A stretch of DNA of 64,000 bases from [Mycobacterium] zoologicum (lineage in GTDB: Bacteria > Actinomycetota > Actinomycetes > Mycobacteriales > Mycobacteriaceae), in contig NZ_CP083985.1 in assembly GCF_020172665.1 (NCBI RefSeq), positions 3,514,540 to 3,578,539 of the forward strand, in the 5' to 3' direction. This document shows positions 9,518 through 18,453 of the stretch, in pieces. Below the pieces are notes generated by a model that was not told the origin of the DNA, made no database searches, and saw nothing but the letters and a program-made list of their open reading frames with translations. The stretch's first letter is position 1, and every line of letters starts with the position of its first letter. Position numbers and translations under genes: made by a program.

Positions 9518-9614
9518 AGCAGTTCAGGGTAGTGCAACGGCGGTGGACCCCCAACAATCGCGCAGGTCAGCCAACGTCCGATCACTGCCGGCGACCATGA
9601 GTTACGGTCATCGA

Positions 9615-10454
9615 ATGGCCAGCCTCAAGCGCCTTCACGCCTCCCTGACCCGTCCCGGCCCGCACCGGGTGCTCAGGGGTGATCTGGCCTATGCGGGCCT
9701 GGCCGGTGTGGTGTACACCCCGACGTCGGGCTACCGGCTGCCCGCCGTGGCGTTCGGCCACGACTGGCTGACCGGCGCGCAACGGTACGCGGGCCTGCTG
9801 GAGCACCTGGCCTCGTGGGGAATCGTTGCGGTGGCCCCAGACACCGCGCGGGGCCCGGTGCCCTCGGTGCTGGACCTGGCCGCCGACTTGGGTCGCGCGC
9901 TGCAGATCGCCACCGAAGTCCGGCTGGGGCCGGGCCGGATCAGCGTCGACGCCGACCGGATCGCGCTCGCCGGCCACGGTTTCGGCGGTTCGGCCGCGGT
10001 GTTCGCCGCGGCGGCGTCGTCGGTGAAACCCGCAGCGGTGGCAGCCATCTTCCCGGCGATCACCGCACCACCGGCCGAGCAGGCCGCGGCCGGTCTCAAT
10101 GTTCCGGGGACGATCTTCAGCGCGCCTGACGGCCCGACGGCGTTGCGCTCCAACGCCGTCGAGCTGGCACACGCCTGGCCGACGGCGACGCTGCGGGTGA
10201 TCAGCAAGGCGTCAGCGGCCGGGCTGCCGCAGGGCCGGCGGCTGACCGGTTTCTTCGGGCTGCCGACGTCGGACCGGCGCACGCAGCGACGGGTGCGCGC
10301 GCTGCTGACCGGGTACCTGCTGGCGCAGCTGGCAGGTGAGAAGGCCTACCGGCAGTTCGCCGACCCGACCGTGCAACTGCCACGCACCGAGACGCTGGAG
10401 GGGTTGCCGGAGCCGGTGACCCCCGAGGAGAAGATCGCCGCGCTGTTCGGCTAG
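9615..10454 (+). CDS. Alpha/beta-hydrolase-fold protein lacking the nucleophile serine
   Basis: 279-residue protein of the dienelactone-hydrolase-like fold, in the position of Rv3438. The nucleophile elbow, normally G-H-S-x-G, reads LAGHGFGGSAAV, so glycine replaces the catalytic serine. The usual C-terminal catalytic histidine is also not evident (KASAAGLPQGRRLTGFFG). It is probably a pseudo-enzyme, or uses another residue. ATG at 9615 (MASLKRLHASL) is preferred because the family is about 280 residues; ATG at 9597 is possible. It is divergent from glmS and convergent with the PGRS gene. Substrate unknown. Confidence 0.72.
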   Translation: MASLKRLHASLTRPGPHRVLRGDLAYAGLAGVVYTPTSGYRLPAVAFGHDWLTGAQRYAGLLEHLASWGIVAVAPDTARGPVPSVLDLAADLGRALQIATEVRLGPGRISVDADRIALAGHGFGGSAAVFAAAASSVKPAAVAAIFPAITAPPAEQAAAGLNVPGTIFSAPDGPTALRSNAVELAHAWPTATLRVISKASAAGLPQGRRLTGFFGLPTSDRRTQRRVRALLTGYLLAQLAGEKAYRQFADPTVQLPRTETLEGLPEPVTPEEKIAALFG

Positions 10455-10468
10455 CTGCCCCGACGACG

Positions 10469-10502
10469 ACGGCCGCCGAATCCCGAAGGACCCGGCGGCC
10501 GT
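10469..10502. terminator. Hairpin terminator between convergent genes
   Basis: Perfect 10-bp inverted repeat ACGGCCGCCG (10469-10478) and CGGCGGCCGT (10493-10502) with a 14-nt loop. It lies between the ends of the hydrolase gene (10454, plus) and PGRS copy 1 (10539, minus). It could serve both directions; a short T-run follows on the plus side. Confidence 0.65.
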
Positions 10503-10538
10503 TGCCGTTTCTCGGCGACTAGCCGGCTGCGCTGTCGG

Positions 10539-13500
10539 CTATGCGCCAGGCGCGCCGTCAGTACCCGGGGTACCGGGTCCGCCGTTGGCGGCGCCACCGG
10601 TTCCGGTGCCGCCGCTACCGGCCGCTCCACCGGCGCCACCAGGACCGCTCGGGCTGCCACCGTTGCCGCCGTTCGCGCCGTCGCCGCCGTCGCCGCCGGT
10701 GTTGCCGGAGCCTTGGGCGGTACCGCCCTTACCGCCGCCACCACCGTGGCCGCCCGCGCCGCCGGCCCGGTCGGCACCGGCGCCGCCGGCAGTGCCGCTG
10801 GTGCTGGCACCGCCGGCCCCGCCGAGGCCACCGTTGCCGCCATTACCGCCGACCCCGCCGTTGCCACCGTCGAAGCCATCGCCGGTGGCATTGGTGCCGC
10901 CGTTGCCGCCTACCCCACCGGCGCCACCGGCACCGGCAAGTCCACCGGCACCGCCGGCACCGCCGTTGCCGTCCGTCGAGGTGCCGCCGGCTCCGCCCTT
11001 GCCGCCGTTACCACCGTCGCCGCCGGCACTTCCGTTGCCGCCGGCCGCGTTGGAGTTGTTGGTACCGGCCGCGCCGGCGCCGCCGGTACCACCGTTACCG
11101 CCGGCGCCGCCCGAACCGCCGGTGCCGTCGGCGCCGATGGTTCCAGCCGGGCCGCTGGTGCTCGTACCGGCCGCACCGCCGGTGCCGGCCGCGCCGCCGA
11201 CCCCACCGTTACCGCCGTTACCGCCGTCCAGGCCTCCACCGCCGGCCCCGCCGTTACCGCCCGCACCCGCGGCTCCACCGGTACCACCGACTCCGCCGCT
11301 GCCGGCCTGGCCGGTACCCGAGGTGCCGCCGGCGCCGCCGTTGCCGGCGGTGCCGCCGTTACCGCCGTTGGTGCCATTGCCACCGGCCGCGCTCGTCGAG
11401 CTGGCGCCGTCAGTGCCCGCGGCTCCGGCCCCACCGTTACCACCGGCGCCGCCCGCGCCGCCGCTGCCGTCGAGTCCGCCCGTTCCCGCCGCGCCCGCGG
11501 TGCCGCTGGTGCTCGCGCCGCCCGCGCCGGCCGCGCCGCCGGTGCCGGCCGCGCCGCCCTTACCGCCGTTACCGCCGGCCAGGCCGTTGCCATTGGCGTC
11601 GGTGCCGCCGGCACCACCGGCGCCACCGTTACCACCGGCACCGCCGACTCCGCCGTTGCCGCCCTTACCGCCGTCACCAGTGGTCGCGGTACCACCGGCA
11701 CCGCCCTTGCCGCCTGCGTTACCGGCCGAGCCGTCGCCGCCGTTACCGCCGGCCGCACCGGCCAGCGCGGTGCCGGCCGCGCCCTCCGCCCCGGCCGTAC
11801 CGGCACCGCCGTTGCCGCCGTCACCGCCGTCGGCCGTTCCGGTAGCCGCGCCGCCGTTACCGCCCTGGCCGCCACCGGCGCCACCGTCACCGCCGTTACC
11901 CGCGTGGCCGTCACCAGCTGCGATGCCCAGCGGGTTGCCGGCCAGCGCCACCACGCTGCCGCTGCTCGCGCCGCCGTCACCACCGGTCCCAGCGGTACCG
12001 CCCGGGTTACCGGCGCTGCCGCCGGCACCGCCATCACCGCCAATGACCGTGCCACTGCCGCCGGCACCGCCGGCACCGCCGTTACCACCATTGGTGCCGC
12101 CGCCGGTGAGTCCGGCTCCGCCGTCCCCGCCGGCACCACCGGCACCGCCGTTACCACCCACGCTGACGCCGGTGCTCGCGCCGGCACCACCGGCACCGCC
12201 GGCACCGCCGTTACCGCCGACAGCACCGGTGAAGCCAGATCCACCGCCGGCATAGCCACCCGCGCCGCCGTTGCCGCCGATGCTGTAGATACCGGTCCCG
12301 TTGTTCCAGCCGGTGGCGCTACCCCCGGCGCCACCCTTACCGCCGTCGCCGCCTGCGTACTGACCGCCACCGCCGCGGCCGCCGGCGCCGCCGGCGAAGG
12401 TGCCGGTACCGCCGGCACCACCGTTACCGCCGATACCGCCGGGGCCCCTGCTGCCAAACCCGCCGCCGCCGCCGTAGCCGCCCGCGCCACCGGTGGTCTT
12501 CACGGTGCTGTCGGTGGTGGCGCCGGCACCACCGGCGCCGCCGTTACCGCCGACACCGGCTGCCCCGGTGCCATTGGCGCTGCCACCGCCGCCGCCCTGA
12601 CCGCCGGCACCGCCGACGCCCGCACTGGTTGCAGAACCAGTGGCGGCACCACCGGCACCGCCGGCACCGCCGTTACCCGCGGCATCGGTCCCGAAGCTCA
12701 TACCGCCAGTACCGCCACTACCGCCAGCGCCGCCGTTGATGCCGGCACCGCCGGCCGCGCCGGCACCGCCGTCCGCTCCGGCGCCGGCCACCGCCCCGTA
12801 GTTCGGGCCACCGCCTTGACCGCCGGCACCGCCCCTACCGCCGTTGCCGAGGAAGGCACCGCTGCCGTCCTTGGCCGCGTCACCACCGGCGCCACCGTTA
12901 CCGCCGTCCGAGGCGGCTCCGAGCTGGCCGGGCCCGCCGAGGGAACCGTTGAACTTCTCACCGCCGACACCGCCGGCGGCGCCGCTACCACCGAGGCCGC
13001 CGATACCGCCGTTGAGGTGGGTGGCGTTCCCGTCGACGACACCGGCGGCGGCCGCGCCGCCGTTACCGGCCGTGCCGGCCGCTCCACCGTTGCCGCCGGC
13101 GCCGAAGGTGTATCCGCTGCGGCCGCCGTCACCGCCGGCGCCGGCGGCACCGCCCGTGTTGCCGTTGCCGCTGCCGCCGTTGGCGAACGTACCTGCCGCG
13201 CCGTTACCGCCGTCGCCGCCGGCACCGCCGTTGCCGCCGTTGCCGAAGAAAAAGGCCACCGAGGCACCGCCGTCGCCGCCCGCACCACCGGCGAAGCCCG
13301 CCGTGATGGCGTTGCCGCCGGCACCGCCGTCACCGCCGAGCCCCATGAACCAGCCACCGGCACCGCCGTCGCCACCGGCCGCACCGGCGCCACCGTCGCC
13401 ACCGGCACCGCCGTTGCCGATCCAGCCGAGGGCGCTGCCGCCGTTGCCGCCGGCAACACCGGCCGCATCACTGTCCCAGCCGGCGCCGCCGTCACCGAAC

Positions 13501-13934
13501 CACAGGCCGCCGTCGCCGCCGTCGGGGTTGAGCGCCGTTCCGGCCGCGCCGTCACCGATCAGGTACAACCCGGAGAAGTCGTTGATAGCGCCGTTGACCA
13601 TCTCACCGAACGGGTTGTTGATCCACATCTCGAGCAGCGAGTGGATCGGGACGTAGAAGAAGCTGTTGATCAGATCCGACGTGGTGTCGGCCGCCGAGAA
13701 TGCGTCCAAGCTGAAATCCGCCGGAGCGGGGTTCGGCTGGAACATGTCGGAGATCCAGTCGAAGTTGAGCAGTTCTTCGCCGTCGGCGTGCGCCGAGGGC
13801 GCAGTCGCCAACGGGGCCATGCCGAACGCCAGGAACGCGGCGACCGCGCTGCCAGCGCCGGCCACCCTGTTCAAGCGCCGCGGGCCGGTCCCGGCCTGAG
13901 CGCCACTCTGGCTGCTGGTGTGACGACGATTCAT
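10539..13934 (-). CDS. PGRS-repeat exported protein, copy 1 (no PE domain)
   Basis: 1131-residue glycine-rich protein. Residues 1-51 are a long signal peptide with a twin-arginine-like GPRRLNR, a hydrophobic stretch AVAAFLAFGMAPLA and cleavage near AHA-DGEE. A non-repetitive segment of about 90 residues follows, with PIHSLLEMWINNPFGEMVNG and LYLIGDGAAGTA. From about residue 145 to the end the protein is GGAGG/GGNGG repeats of PGRS type. There is no N-terminal PE domain, so it should use general export rather than ESX-5. GAGAGG lies about 9 bp upstream of the ATG. It is the second gene of a bicistron with the GjpA-like gene 100 bp upstream. Probable surface protein; function unknown. Confidence 0.85.
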   Translation of the reverse strand: MNRRHTSSQSGAQAGTGPRRLNRVAGAGSAVAAFLAFGMAPLATAPSAHADGEELLNFDWISDMFQPNPAPADFSLDAFSAADTTSDLINSFFYVPIHSLLEMWINNPFGEMVNGAINDFSGLYLIGDGAAGTALNPDGGDGGLWFGDGGAGWDSDAAGVAGGNGGSALGWIGNGGAGGDGGAGAAGGDGGAGGWFMGLGGDGGAGGNAITAGFAGGAGGDGGASVAFFFGNGGNGGAGGDGGNGAAGTFANGGSGNGNTGGAAGAGGDGGRSGYTFGAGGNGGAAGTAGNGGAAAAGVVDGNATHLNGGIGGLGGSGAAGGVGGEKFNGSLGGPGQLGAASDGGNGGAGGDAAKDGSGAFLGNGGRGGAGGQGGGPNYGAVAGAGADGGAGAAGGAGINGGAGGSGGTGGMSFGTDAAGNGGAGGAGGAATGSATSAGVGGAGGQGGGGGSANGTGAAGVGGNGGAGGAGATTDSTVKTTGGAGGYGGGGGFGSRGPGGIGGNGGAGGTGTFAGGAGGRGGGGQYAGGDGGKGGAGGSATGWNNGTGIYSIGGNGGAGGYAGGGSGFTGAVGGNGGAGGAGGAGASTGVSVGGNGGAGGAGGDGGAGLTGGGTNGGNGGAGGAGGSGTVIGGDGGAGGSAGNPGGTAGTGGDGGASSGSVVALAGNPLGIAAGDGHAGNGGDGGAGGGQGGNGGAATGTADGGDGGNGGAGTAGAEGAAGTALAGAAGGNGGDGSAGNAGGKGGAGGTATTGDGGKGGNGGVGGAGGNGGAGGAGGTDANGNGLAGGNGGKGGAAGTGGAAGAGGASTSGTAGAAGTGGLDGSGGAGGAGGNGGAGAAGTDGASSTSAAGGNGTNGGNGGTAGNGGAGGTSGTGQAGSGGVGGTGGAAGAGGNGGAGGGGLDGGNGGNGGVGGAAGTGGAAGTSTSGPAGTIGADGTGGSGGAGGNGGTGGAGAAGTNNSNAAGGNGSAGGDGGNGGKGGAGGTSTDGNGGAGGAGGLAGAGGAGGVGGNGGTNATGDGFDGGNGGVGGNGGNGGLGGAGGASTSGTAGGAGADRAGGAGGHGGGGGKGGTAQGSGNTGGDGGDGANGGNGGSPSGPGGAGGAAGSGGTGTGGAANGGPGTPGTDGAPGA

Positions 13935-14034
13935 TTTCGAACACCTCTCGTGTGAACAGTCCGGTAGAGCGGTTGTGATTTCTCAGTACGGGTCATGCGA
14001 CGTTCCGGTGATGCGACACCTTGGCTGTGCGGGC

Positions 14035-15222
14035 TTAGATACTGATGCCGAAGGCGTCCGCAATGGCCGACCAATCAAGGCCGCCCGCATCCGCCCCGCC
14101 GGTGTCGCTGCCGCCGTCGAAGAAGTCGGTGGGGATGGTGGGGATGGAGAAGCCGGCCAGCGGCGGCTCCACCCCTGGCGGGGCGCCGGCGCTCTTGCCG
14201 TCCCAGTTCCAGGCCTGCCCGCCCATCAGACCGGCCATGGCCTGCTCCCAACCCTGCAGAGCACCGAGCGGACCGACCCCGTGGCTGTCAACGGTGAGCG
14301 TGAGCGGCGCCCCGAGAAAGCCCGACGCGTCGATGGCGAAGCCGACACTGTTGAAGATCGAACCGCCGACGGCCGGCACCTCAGAAACCACGTTTCCTGC
14401 GGCGTCATACGTCGTGTACGCGGCGTTGGCCACCGCGCCGGTGCTGAACAGCCCGCCGAACGCGAAATCCAGATGCGAGATGGTGCCCGGAGGCACCACA
14501 CCGTCAAGCATCGGCAGGATGAAATCGAGGTCGAGGGTGGCGCCGTTGAAGAACGCGCCGGTCATGTTGGCCATGATCTCGTTGAGGCCGTCGCCGTCGT
14601 TGATGCTGTTCATCAGCGCGATCCAGGGGCTCAGTCCGGGCCCCAGCATCCCCATGATCATTCCGCTCGCCGGTGAGGCGATGAAGTTGAGGATCGGCAG
14701 GATCGCGTCGGCATCGGTGCCGGGCGGCAAGAAGGCCGGCAGCAGTTGGGGCAGGATCGTGAACATCAGCGAGTGGCCGATGTTGAAGGTGGTGAGGTCG
14801 GCACCTCCGCTCAGCGTGTGCAGAACTGTCGTCACCGCGGTGGGGTCGTCCGCGGGGATGTTGAGCATGGTGTAGGCGTTCGAAACCGCACGCATCTGTT
14901 CCTGGATCTCGTTGACCACAACGGGGATCTGCGACGGGTCATTGAGGACGGTCTGGATCCAGGCCTGGGTATTCGCAATGAACTGCTGCGCCGCCACCTC
15001 GGGAGCGACGAAGTAGTTGTTGGCCAGCACCGTGAAGTTCTCCGCCGCGGTGTTGTACTGGTCCATCCACGGCGCCAGCGCATCGCCCAGGGTGCTGGTG
15101 AGCCCGACATCTCGGATCGTGGAGCTGCCTGCCAGCGGTGTCGCCACCGGCGTGGCGGCGATGAGGCCAGCGCCCACGATCGCAATACCCGTGGTCACGT
15201 AGGGGCGAAGGGTTTTCTGCAC
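14035..15222 (-). CDS. GjpA-like exported protein, copy 1
   Basis: About 395 residues. The N-terminus TLRPYVTTGIAIVGAGLIAA is a signal-like segment typical of mycobacterial proteins annotated as GjpA-type outer-membrane porins. A helical region and a domain with GGSIFNSVGFAIDASG follow, and the tail is Gly/Asp-rich. The AAGGAG ribosome site abuts an ATG at 15228 with no spacer, so the GTG two codons later (15220-15222), 6 nt from the site, is the better start; all three copies show this. Porin activity is a family inference, not visible. It is the first gene of cassette 1, with PGRS copy 1 downstream. Confidence 0.65.
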   Translation of the reverse strand: MQKTLRPYVTTGIAIVGAGLIAATPVATPLAGSSTIRDVGLTSTLGDALAPWMDQYNTAAENFTVLANNYFVAPEVAAQQFIANTQAWIQTVLNDPSQIPVVVNEIQEQMRAVSNAYTMLNIPADDPTAVTTVLHTLSGGADLTTFNIGHSLMFTILPQLLPAFLPPGTDADAILPILNFIASPASGMIMGMLGPGLSPWIALMNSINDGDGLNEIMANMTGAFFNGATLDLDFILPMLDGVVPPGTISHLDFAFGGLFSTGAVANAAYTTYDAAGNVVSEVPAVGGSIFNSVGFAIDASGFLGAPLTLTVDSHGVGPLGALQGWEQAMAGLMGGQAWNWDGKSAGAPPGVEPPLAGFSIPTIPTDFFDGGSDTGGADAGGLDWSAIADAFGISI

Positions 15223-15340
15223 AGCCATCTCCTTAGGTGAGGTGCCGCCCTCGGCCGGCGCCGGGAGGGGCCCGGGGGGAGGACCCTGACGCTGCCGCGT
15301 TGTTGCTGAGATCACACTTATTTACTGATGTGAAACGGGA

Positions 15341-15369
15341 CACTATTCGTGAAGTAGCTAAGAATCAAG
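15341..15369 (-). promoter_or_regulatory. Cassette 1 promoter (copy 1 of 3)
   Basis: On the minus strand: TTGATT (-35, 15364-15369), exactly 17 bp, then TAGTGT (-10, 15341-15346). The spacer contains CTTAGCTACTTCAC, shared with cassette 2. Downstream, at 15312-15336, a conserved block reads TCACACTT...GATGTGAA on the plus strand (TCACA, 12 bp, TGTGA), a possible operator over the start site. The rest of the 344-bp gap 15229-15572 holds a leader and the terminator of cassette 2. Confidence 0.7.
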
Positions 15370-15517
15370 CGTATGCGTCAATAAATTTCGCGGCTTTTTC
15401 AAAGCAGACACCTGCAGCAGTCCGATTTTGCCTGGTAAACGCTAAGTGAATCCTGAGACCGATCAGGGCACAAGCTCCCAATCCGCCGCACCCCGTGCCA
15501 CCTGGCCACCCGCCAAA

Positions 15518-15557
15518 CGACCATGGTCGCCGAGCCTGAGCCCGGCGACCATGGTCG
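15518..15557 (-). terminator. Hairpin terminator after PGRS copy 2
   Basis: Perfect 15-bp arms CGACCATGGTCGCCG (15518-15532) and CGGCGACCATGGTCG (15543-15557) with a 10-nt loop, 15 bp past the PGRS copy 2 stop. On the minus strand the hairpin is followed by TTTGG. It is closely related to the hairpin at 19935-19978. Confidence 0.75.
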
Positions 15558-15572
15558 CTTTCCTGTGATCGG

Positions 15573-18368
15573 CTACGTGCCGGGTGTCCCGTCCGCGCCG
15601 GTGTTGCCGCCCGAACCGGCCGTGCCGTCGCTGCCCGGCGTTCCGGCACCGGAGGCGGCACCGCCCGAACCTGCCGCGCCGGCGCCACCGGCACTGCCAC
15701 CGGATCCCGCGGCCCCGCCGGTGCCGTTGCCGGCGCCGCCGGTACCGTGGGCGCCGCCGTTGCCACCGGCACCACCGTTGGCGCCGTTGCCGCCATTGCC
15801 GCCGTTGTAGCCGTTGCCGGTGTCGGGGTTGGTGCCGCCGGGCCCGCCGGCGCCACCGGCACCACCGCCCCCACCGCCACCACCCTTACCGCCGTTGCCG
15901 CCGGTCCCGCTGGTGGAAGCGCCGCCCGCTCCGCCGTTACCGCCTGCGCCACCGGCGTTGCCGTTACCGCCGTTGCCACCGGCGGCGTTGGGGCTGCTCG
16001 GGAGCAGCGGGATGCCACTGGTCCCGGTGGCGCCGTCACTGCCGGTGCCACCGGTTCCACCTGCACCACCGTCTCCGCCGTTACCGGCCGCCGCGGTTCC
16101 ACCGGCACCACCGTTACCGCCGATGCCCGCAGTCCCGCCGCCGCCGCCGGCACCGCCAAGTCCGCCGTCGCCGCCGTCGACCGAGCCCTTCGCATCGCCA
16201 CCTGCACCACCGGCGCCGCCGTTGCCACCGGCGAGCCCGGCGTAGGAATGCCCGCCGGTGCCGCCGGCGCCGCCGGCACCGGCGTGACTGCCGGTCGAGA
16301 ACGGCGACGGAGTCAAGCCCTGGGCCCCGGGCGCGCCGGCCGGAGTGACCACGCCACCGCTGTCGCCACCGGCGCCGCCGTCGCCGCCGTTGCCCGCGGG
16401 GCTGCCGCTGGCCAAGCCCGAGAAGCCGTCGCCACCGCCGCCACCACGGCCACCGTTACCGCCGGATGCGGTCCCGCTGCCACCGGCACCACCGTTGCTG
16501 CCGGTCCCGGCCTGCCCGCCGCTACTGCTGCCACCTTGGCCGCCGGTTCCGCCGTCGCCGCCGATGCTGACCACGTTCGCGCCGGTCAAGCCGTCCGTCC
16601 CGTCGCCCGCCGTGCCACCGCTGCCGCCGCTGCCGGCGCCTTGCGCGAAGCCGCCGCTACCACCGGCGCCTCCGCTACCGCCGATGCTCCAGGTGTGACC
16701 GCCCTCCTGGTAGCCCAGGCCCTTGCCGCCCGCAGCACCGTTGCCGCCCGCACCACCGTCGCCGCTGGTGCTGGTGCCGCCGATACCGCCGCCGCCGCCC
16801 ATGCCGCCGCGCAGGGTGCCGTCACCGCCGGCCGCGCCGTTGCCGCCGGCGCCGCCGGTGCCGGTGTTGCTTCCACCGCCCGAACCGCCGTATCCGCCCT
16901 GTCCGCCGGTGGTTGCGACCGTGGCATCGCCGGTAGCGCCGTTTCCGGCGGCGCCGCCGTTGCCGCCGTTGCCGCCGGTGCCGGTGTCGCTACCGCCACC
17001 CGTACCGCCGGCGCCACCCTGGCCTCCGAAGCCCACGGTGCCCAGGCCGCCGGTGCCGCCGTCGCCACCGGTGCCGCCGGTGTTGGCGCCCAGCGAAGTC
17101 CCGCCCTGGCCGCCCGAGCCGCCCGCGCCACCGGTGTTGTAGGGGTAGCCGGGGCTGGTGGTGCTGACGCCGTTGCCGTCGCCGCCATTGCCGCCTGCAC
17201 CGCCGTTGCCGCCGGTGTCGCCGTTACCGGCGGCGCCGCCGGTGCCGCCGTTGCCGCCCTGGCCGATGTAGTCGCCGTTGGCGTCCTTGGCGCCGTCGGC
17301 ACCGGCGCCGCCGTTGCCGCCGTCCGCGCCGTCACCGGTCTGTCCGGCGCTGCCGTAGAACGCGCCGGCGTAGTAGTTCGAGCCGCGGGCACCGCCGGCA
17401 CCGCCGCTACCGCCCTGTCCGCCCGCACCGCCGGATCCGCCGTTGATCGCGCCGGTGACAGCGTCGCCACCGTTGCCCGCCGCGCCGCCGGCACCACCCT
17501 TGCCACCGTCGCCGAACATGAAGCCGCTGCGGCCGCCGGCGCCGCCCTGGCCGCCGGCACCGCCTGCCAGACCGCCACCGCTGCCGCCGTTGGCGACAGA
17601 GCCCGCGGCACCGTTCATTCCCGCGCCGCCGACGCCGCCGGCGCCACCGTTGCCGAAGAACCAGGCCGCGGCCGCGCCGCCGTCGCCACCGGCGCCACCG
17701 GCACCGCCCGCGGCGGTCGCGGCGCCACCGGCACCGCCGTCGCCACCGTTGCCCATCAGCCAGCCACCGGCACCGCCGTCACCACCGGCCGCACCCGCAC
17801 CGCCTGCCCCGCCGTCACCGCCGCTGCCGAACATCCCGAGTGCATCGCCGCCGTTGCCGCCGGCCGTACCGGCCACATCGCTGGACCAGCCCGCACCGCC
17901 GTCACCGAACCACAGCCCGCCGTCACCGCCGTTGATCGAGTCCTCGGTCCCGGCGGTGCCGTTGCCGATCAGGTACAGACCGGACCAGGTGTTGATCGCC
18001 CCGTCGATCTGGGCGCCGAACGGGCTGGTGATCCAGGCCTGCATGGCCGCGTGCATGGGCTCGTAGAACCACTGGTCCATGATTCCGGTCCAGGAGAATG
18101 CGTCACCTGCCGCGCCGCCCGGCTCCGCAGCGCTGAACAGTGCGCCCAGGTCCCAGTTGTCACCGGTGTCGGTCAAGTTCGACGAGCCGAACAGGTCGCT
18201 GATGATGTCGCCGAGGTCGAAATCGACGTCGGCACTCGCGGGAGGTGCGGTGGCTAACGGGGCCATCCCGAAAGCCAGAAACGCGCCCACGGCGCCGGTG
18301 GCGCCGACCACCCGCTTGCGGTACCGCGCTGCGGTGTTACCAGGCTGGCTGCTGCTACGACGACTCAT
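15573..18368 (-). CDS. PGRS-repeat exported protein, copy 2 (no PE domain)
   Basis: 931-residue paralogue of copies 1 and 3. The signal peptide has a basic start (MSRRSSSQPGNTAARYRKR), a core GAFLAFGMAPLATAPPASA and then DVDFDLGD. The non-repetitive segment contains FYEPMHAAMQAWITSPFGAQ and LYLIGNGTAGTEDS. PGRS repeats follow, with short non-glycine islands (for example NYYAGAFYG) and the ending GNTGADGTPGT. Its ribosome site is GGAGAGG about 9 bp before the ATG. The gap to the GjpA-like gene upstream is 85 bp, suggesting co-transcription. Probable cell-surface protein; role unknown. Confidence 0.85.
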   Translation of the reverse strand: MSRRSSSQPGNTAARYRKRVVGATGAVGAFLAFGMAPLATAPPASADVDFDLGDIISDLFGSSNLTDTGDNWDLGALFSAAEPGGAAGDAFSWTGIMDQWFYEPMHAAMQAWITSPFGAQIDGAINTWSGLYLIGNGTAGTEDSINGGDGGLWFGDGGAGWSSDVAGTAGGNGGDALGMFGSGGDGGAGGAGAAGGDGGAGGWLMGNGGDGGAGGAATAAGGAGGAGGDGGAAAAWFFGNGGAGGVGGAGMNGAAGSVANGGSGGGLAGGAGGQGGAGGRSGFMFGDGGKGGAGGAAGNGGDAVTGAINGGSGGAGGQGGSGGAGGARGSNYYAGAFYGSAGQTGDGADGGNGGAGADGAKDANGDYIGQGGNGGTGGAAGNGDTGGNGGAGGNGGDGNGVSTTSPGYPYNTGGAGGSGGQGGTSLGANTGGTGGDGGTGGLGTVGFGGQGGAGGTGGGSDTGTGGNGGNGGAAGNGATGDATVATTGGQGGYGGSGGGSNTGTGGAGGNGAAGGDGTLRGGMGGGGGIGGTSTSGDGGAGGNGAAGGKGLGYQEGGHTWSIGGSGGAGGSGGFAQGAGSGGSGGTAGDGTDGLTGANVVSIGGDGGTGGQGGSSSGGQAGTGSNGGAGGSGTASGGNGGRGGGGGDGFSGLASGSPAGNGGDGGAGGDSGGVVTPAGAPGAQGLTPSPFSTGSHAGAGGAGGTGGHSYAGLAGGNGGAGGAGGDAKGSVDGGDGGLGGAGGGGGTAGIGGNGGAGGTAAAGNGGDGGAGGTGGTGSDGATGTSGIPLLPSSPNAAGGNGGNGNAGGAGGNGGAGGASTSGTGGNGGKGGGGGGGGAGGAGGPGGTNPDTGNGYNGGNGGNGANGGAGGNGGAHGTGGAGNGTGGAAGSGGSAGGAGAAGSGGAASGAGTPGSDGTAGSGGNTGADGTPGT

Positions 18369-18453
18369 TTGCGAACACCTCTCCTGTGAAGCGGTTCTGA
18401 AAAGCAGTGTTGAAGGTTGTCAGGGGATTTTCGGGATGGCGGACGAGCCGGGA

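Noticed and set aside
10713..13955. Open frame of more than 1000 codons on the plus strand opposite PGRS copy 1 (also 15747-18257 and 20222-23410)
   Set aside because: Glycine-repeat codons (GGC, GCC, GGT, AAC) rarely give stops on the reverse strand; the translations are Ala/Thr/Val low-complexity and lack ribosome sites or known domains.
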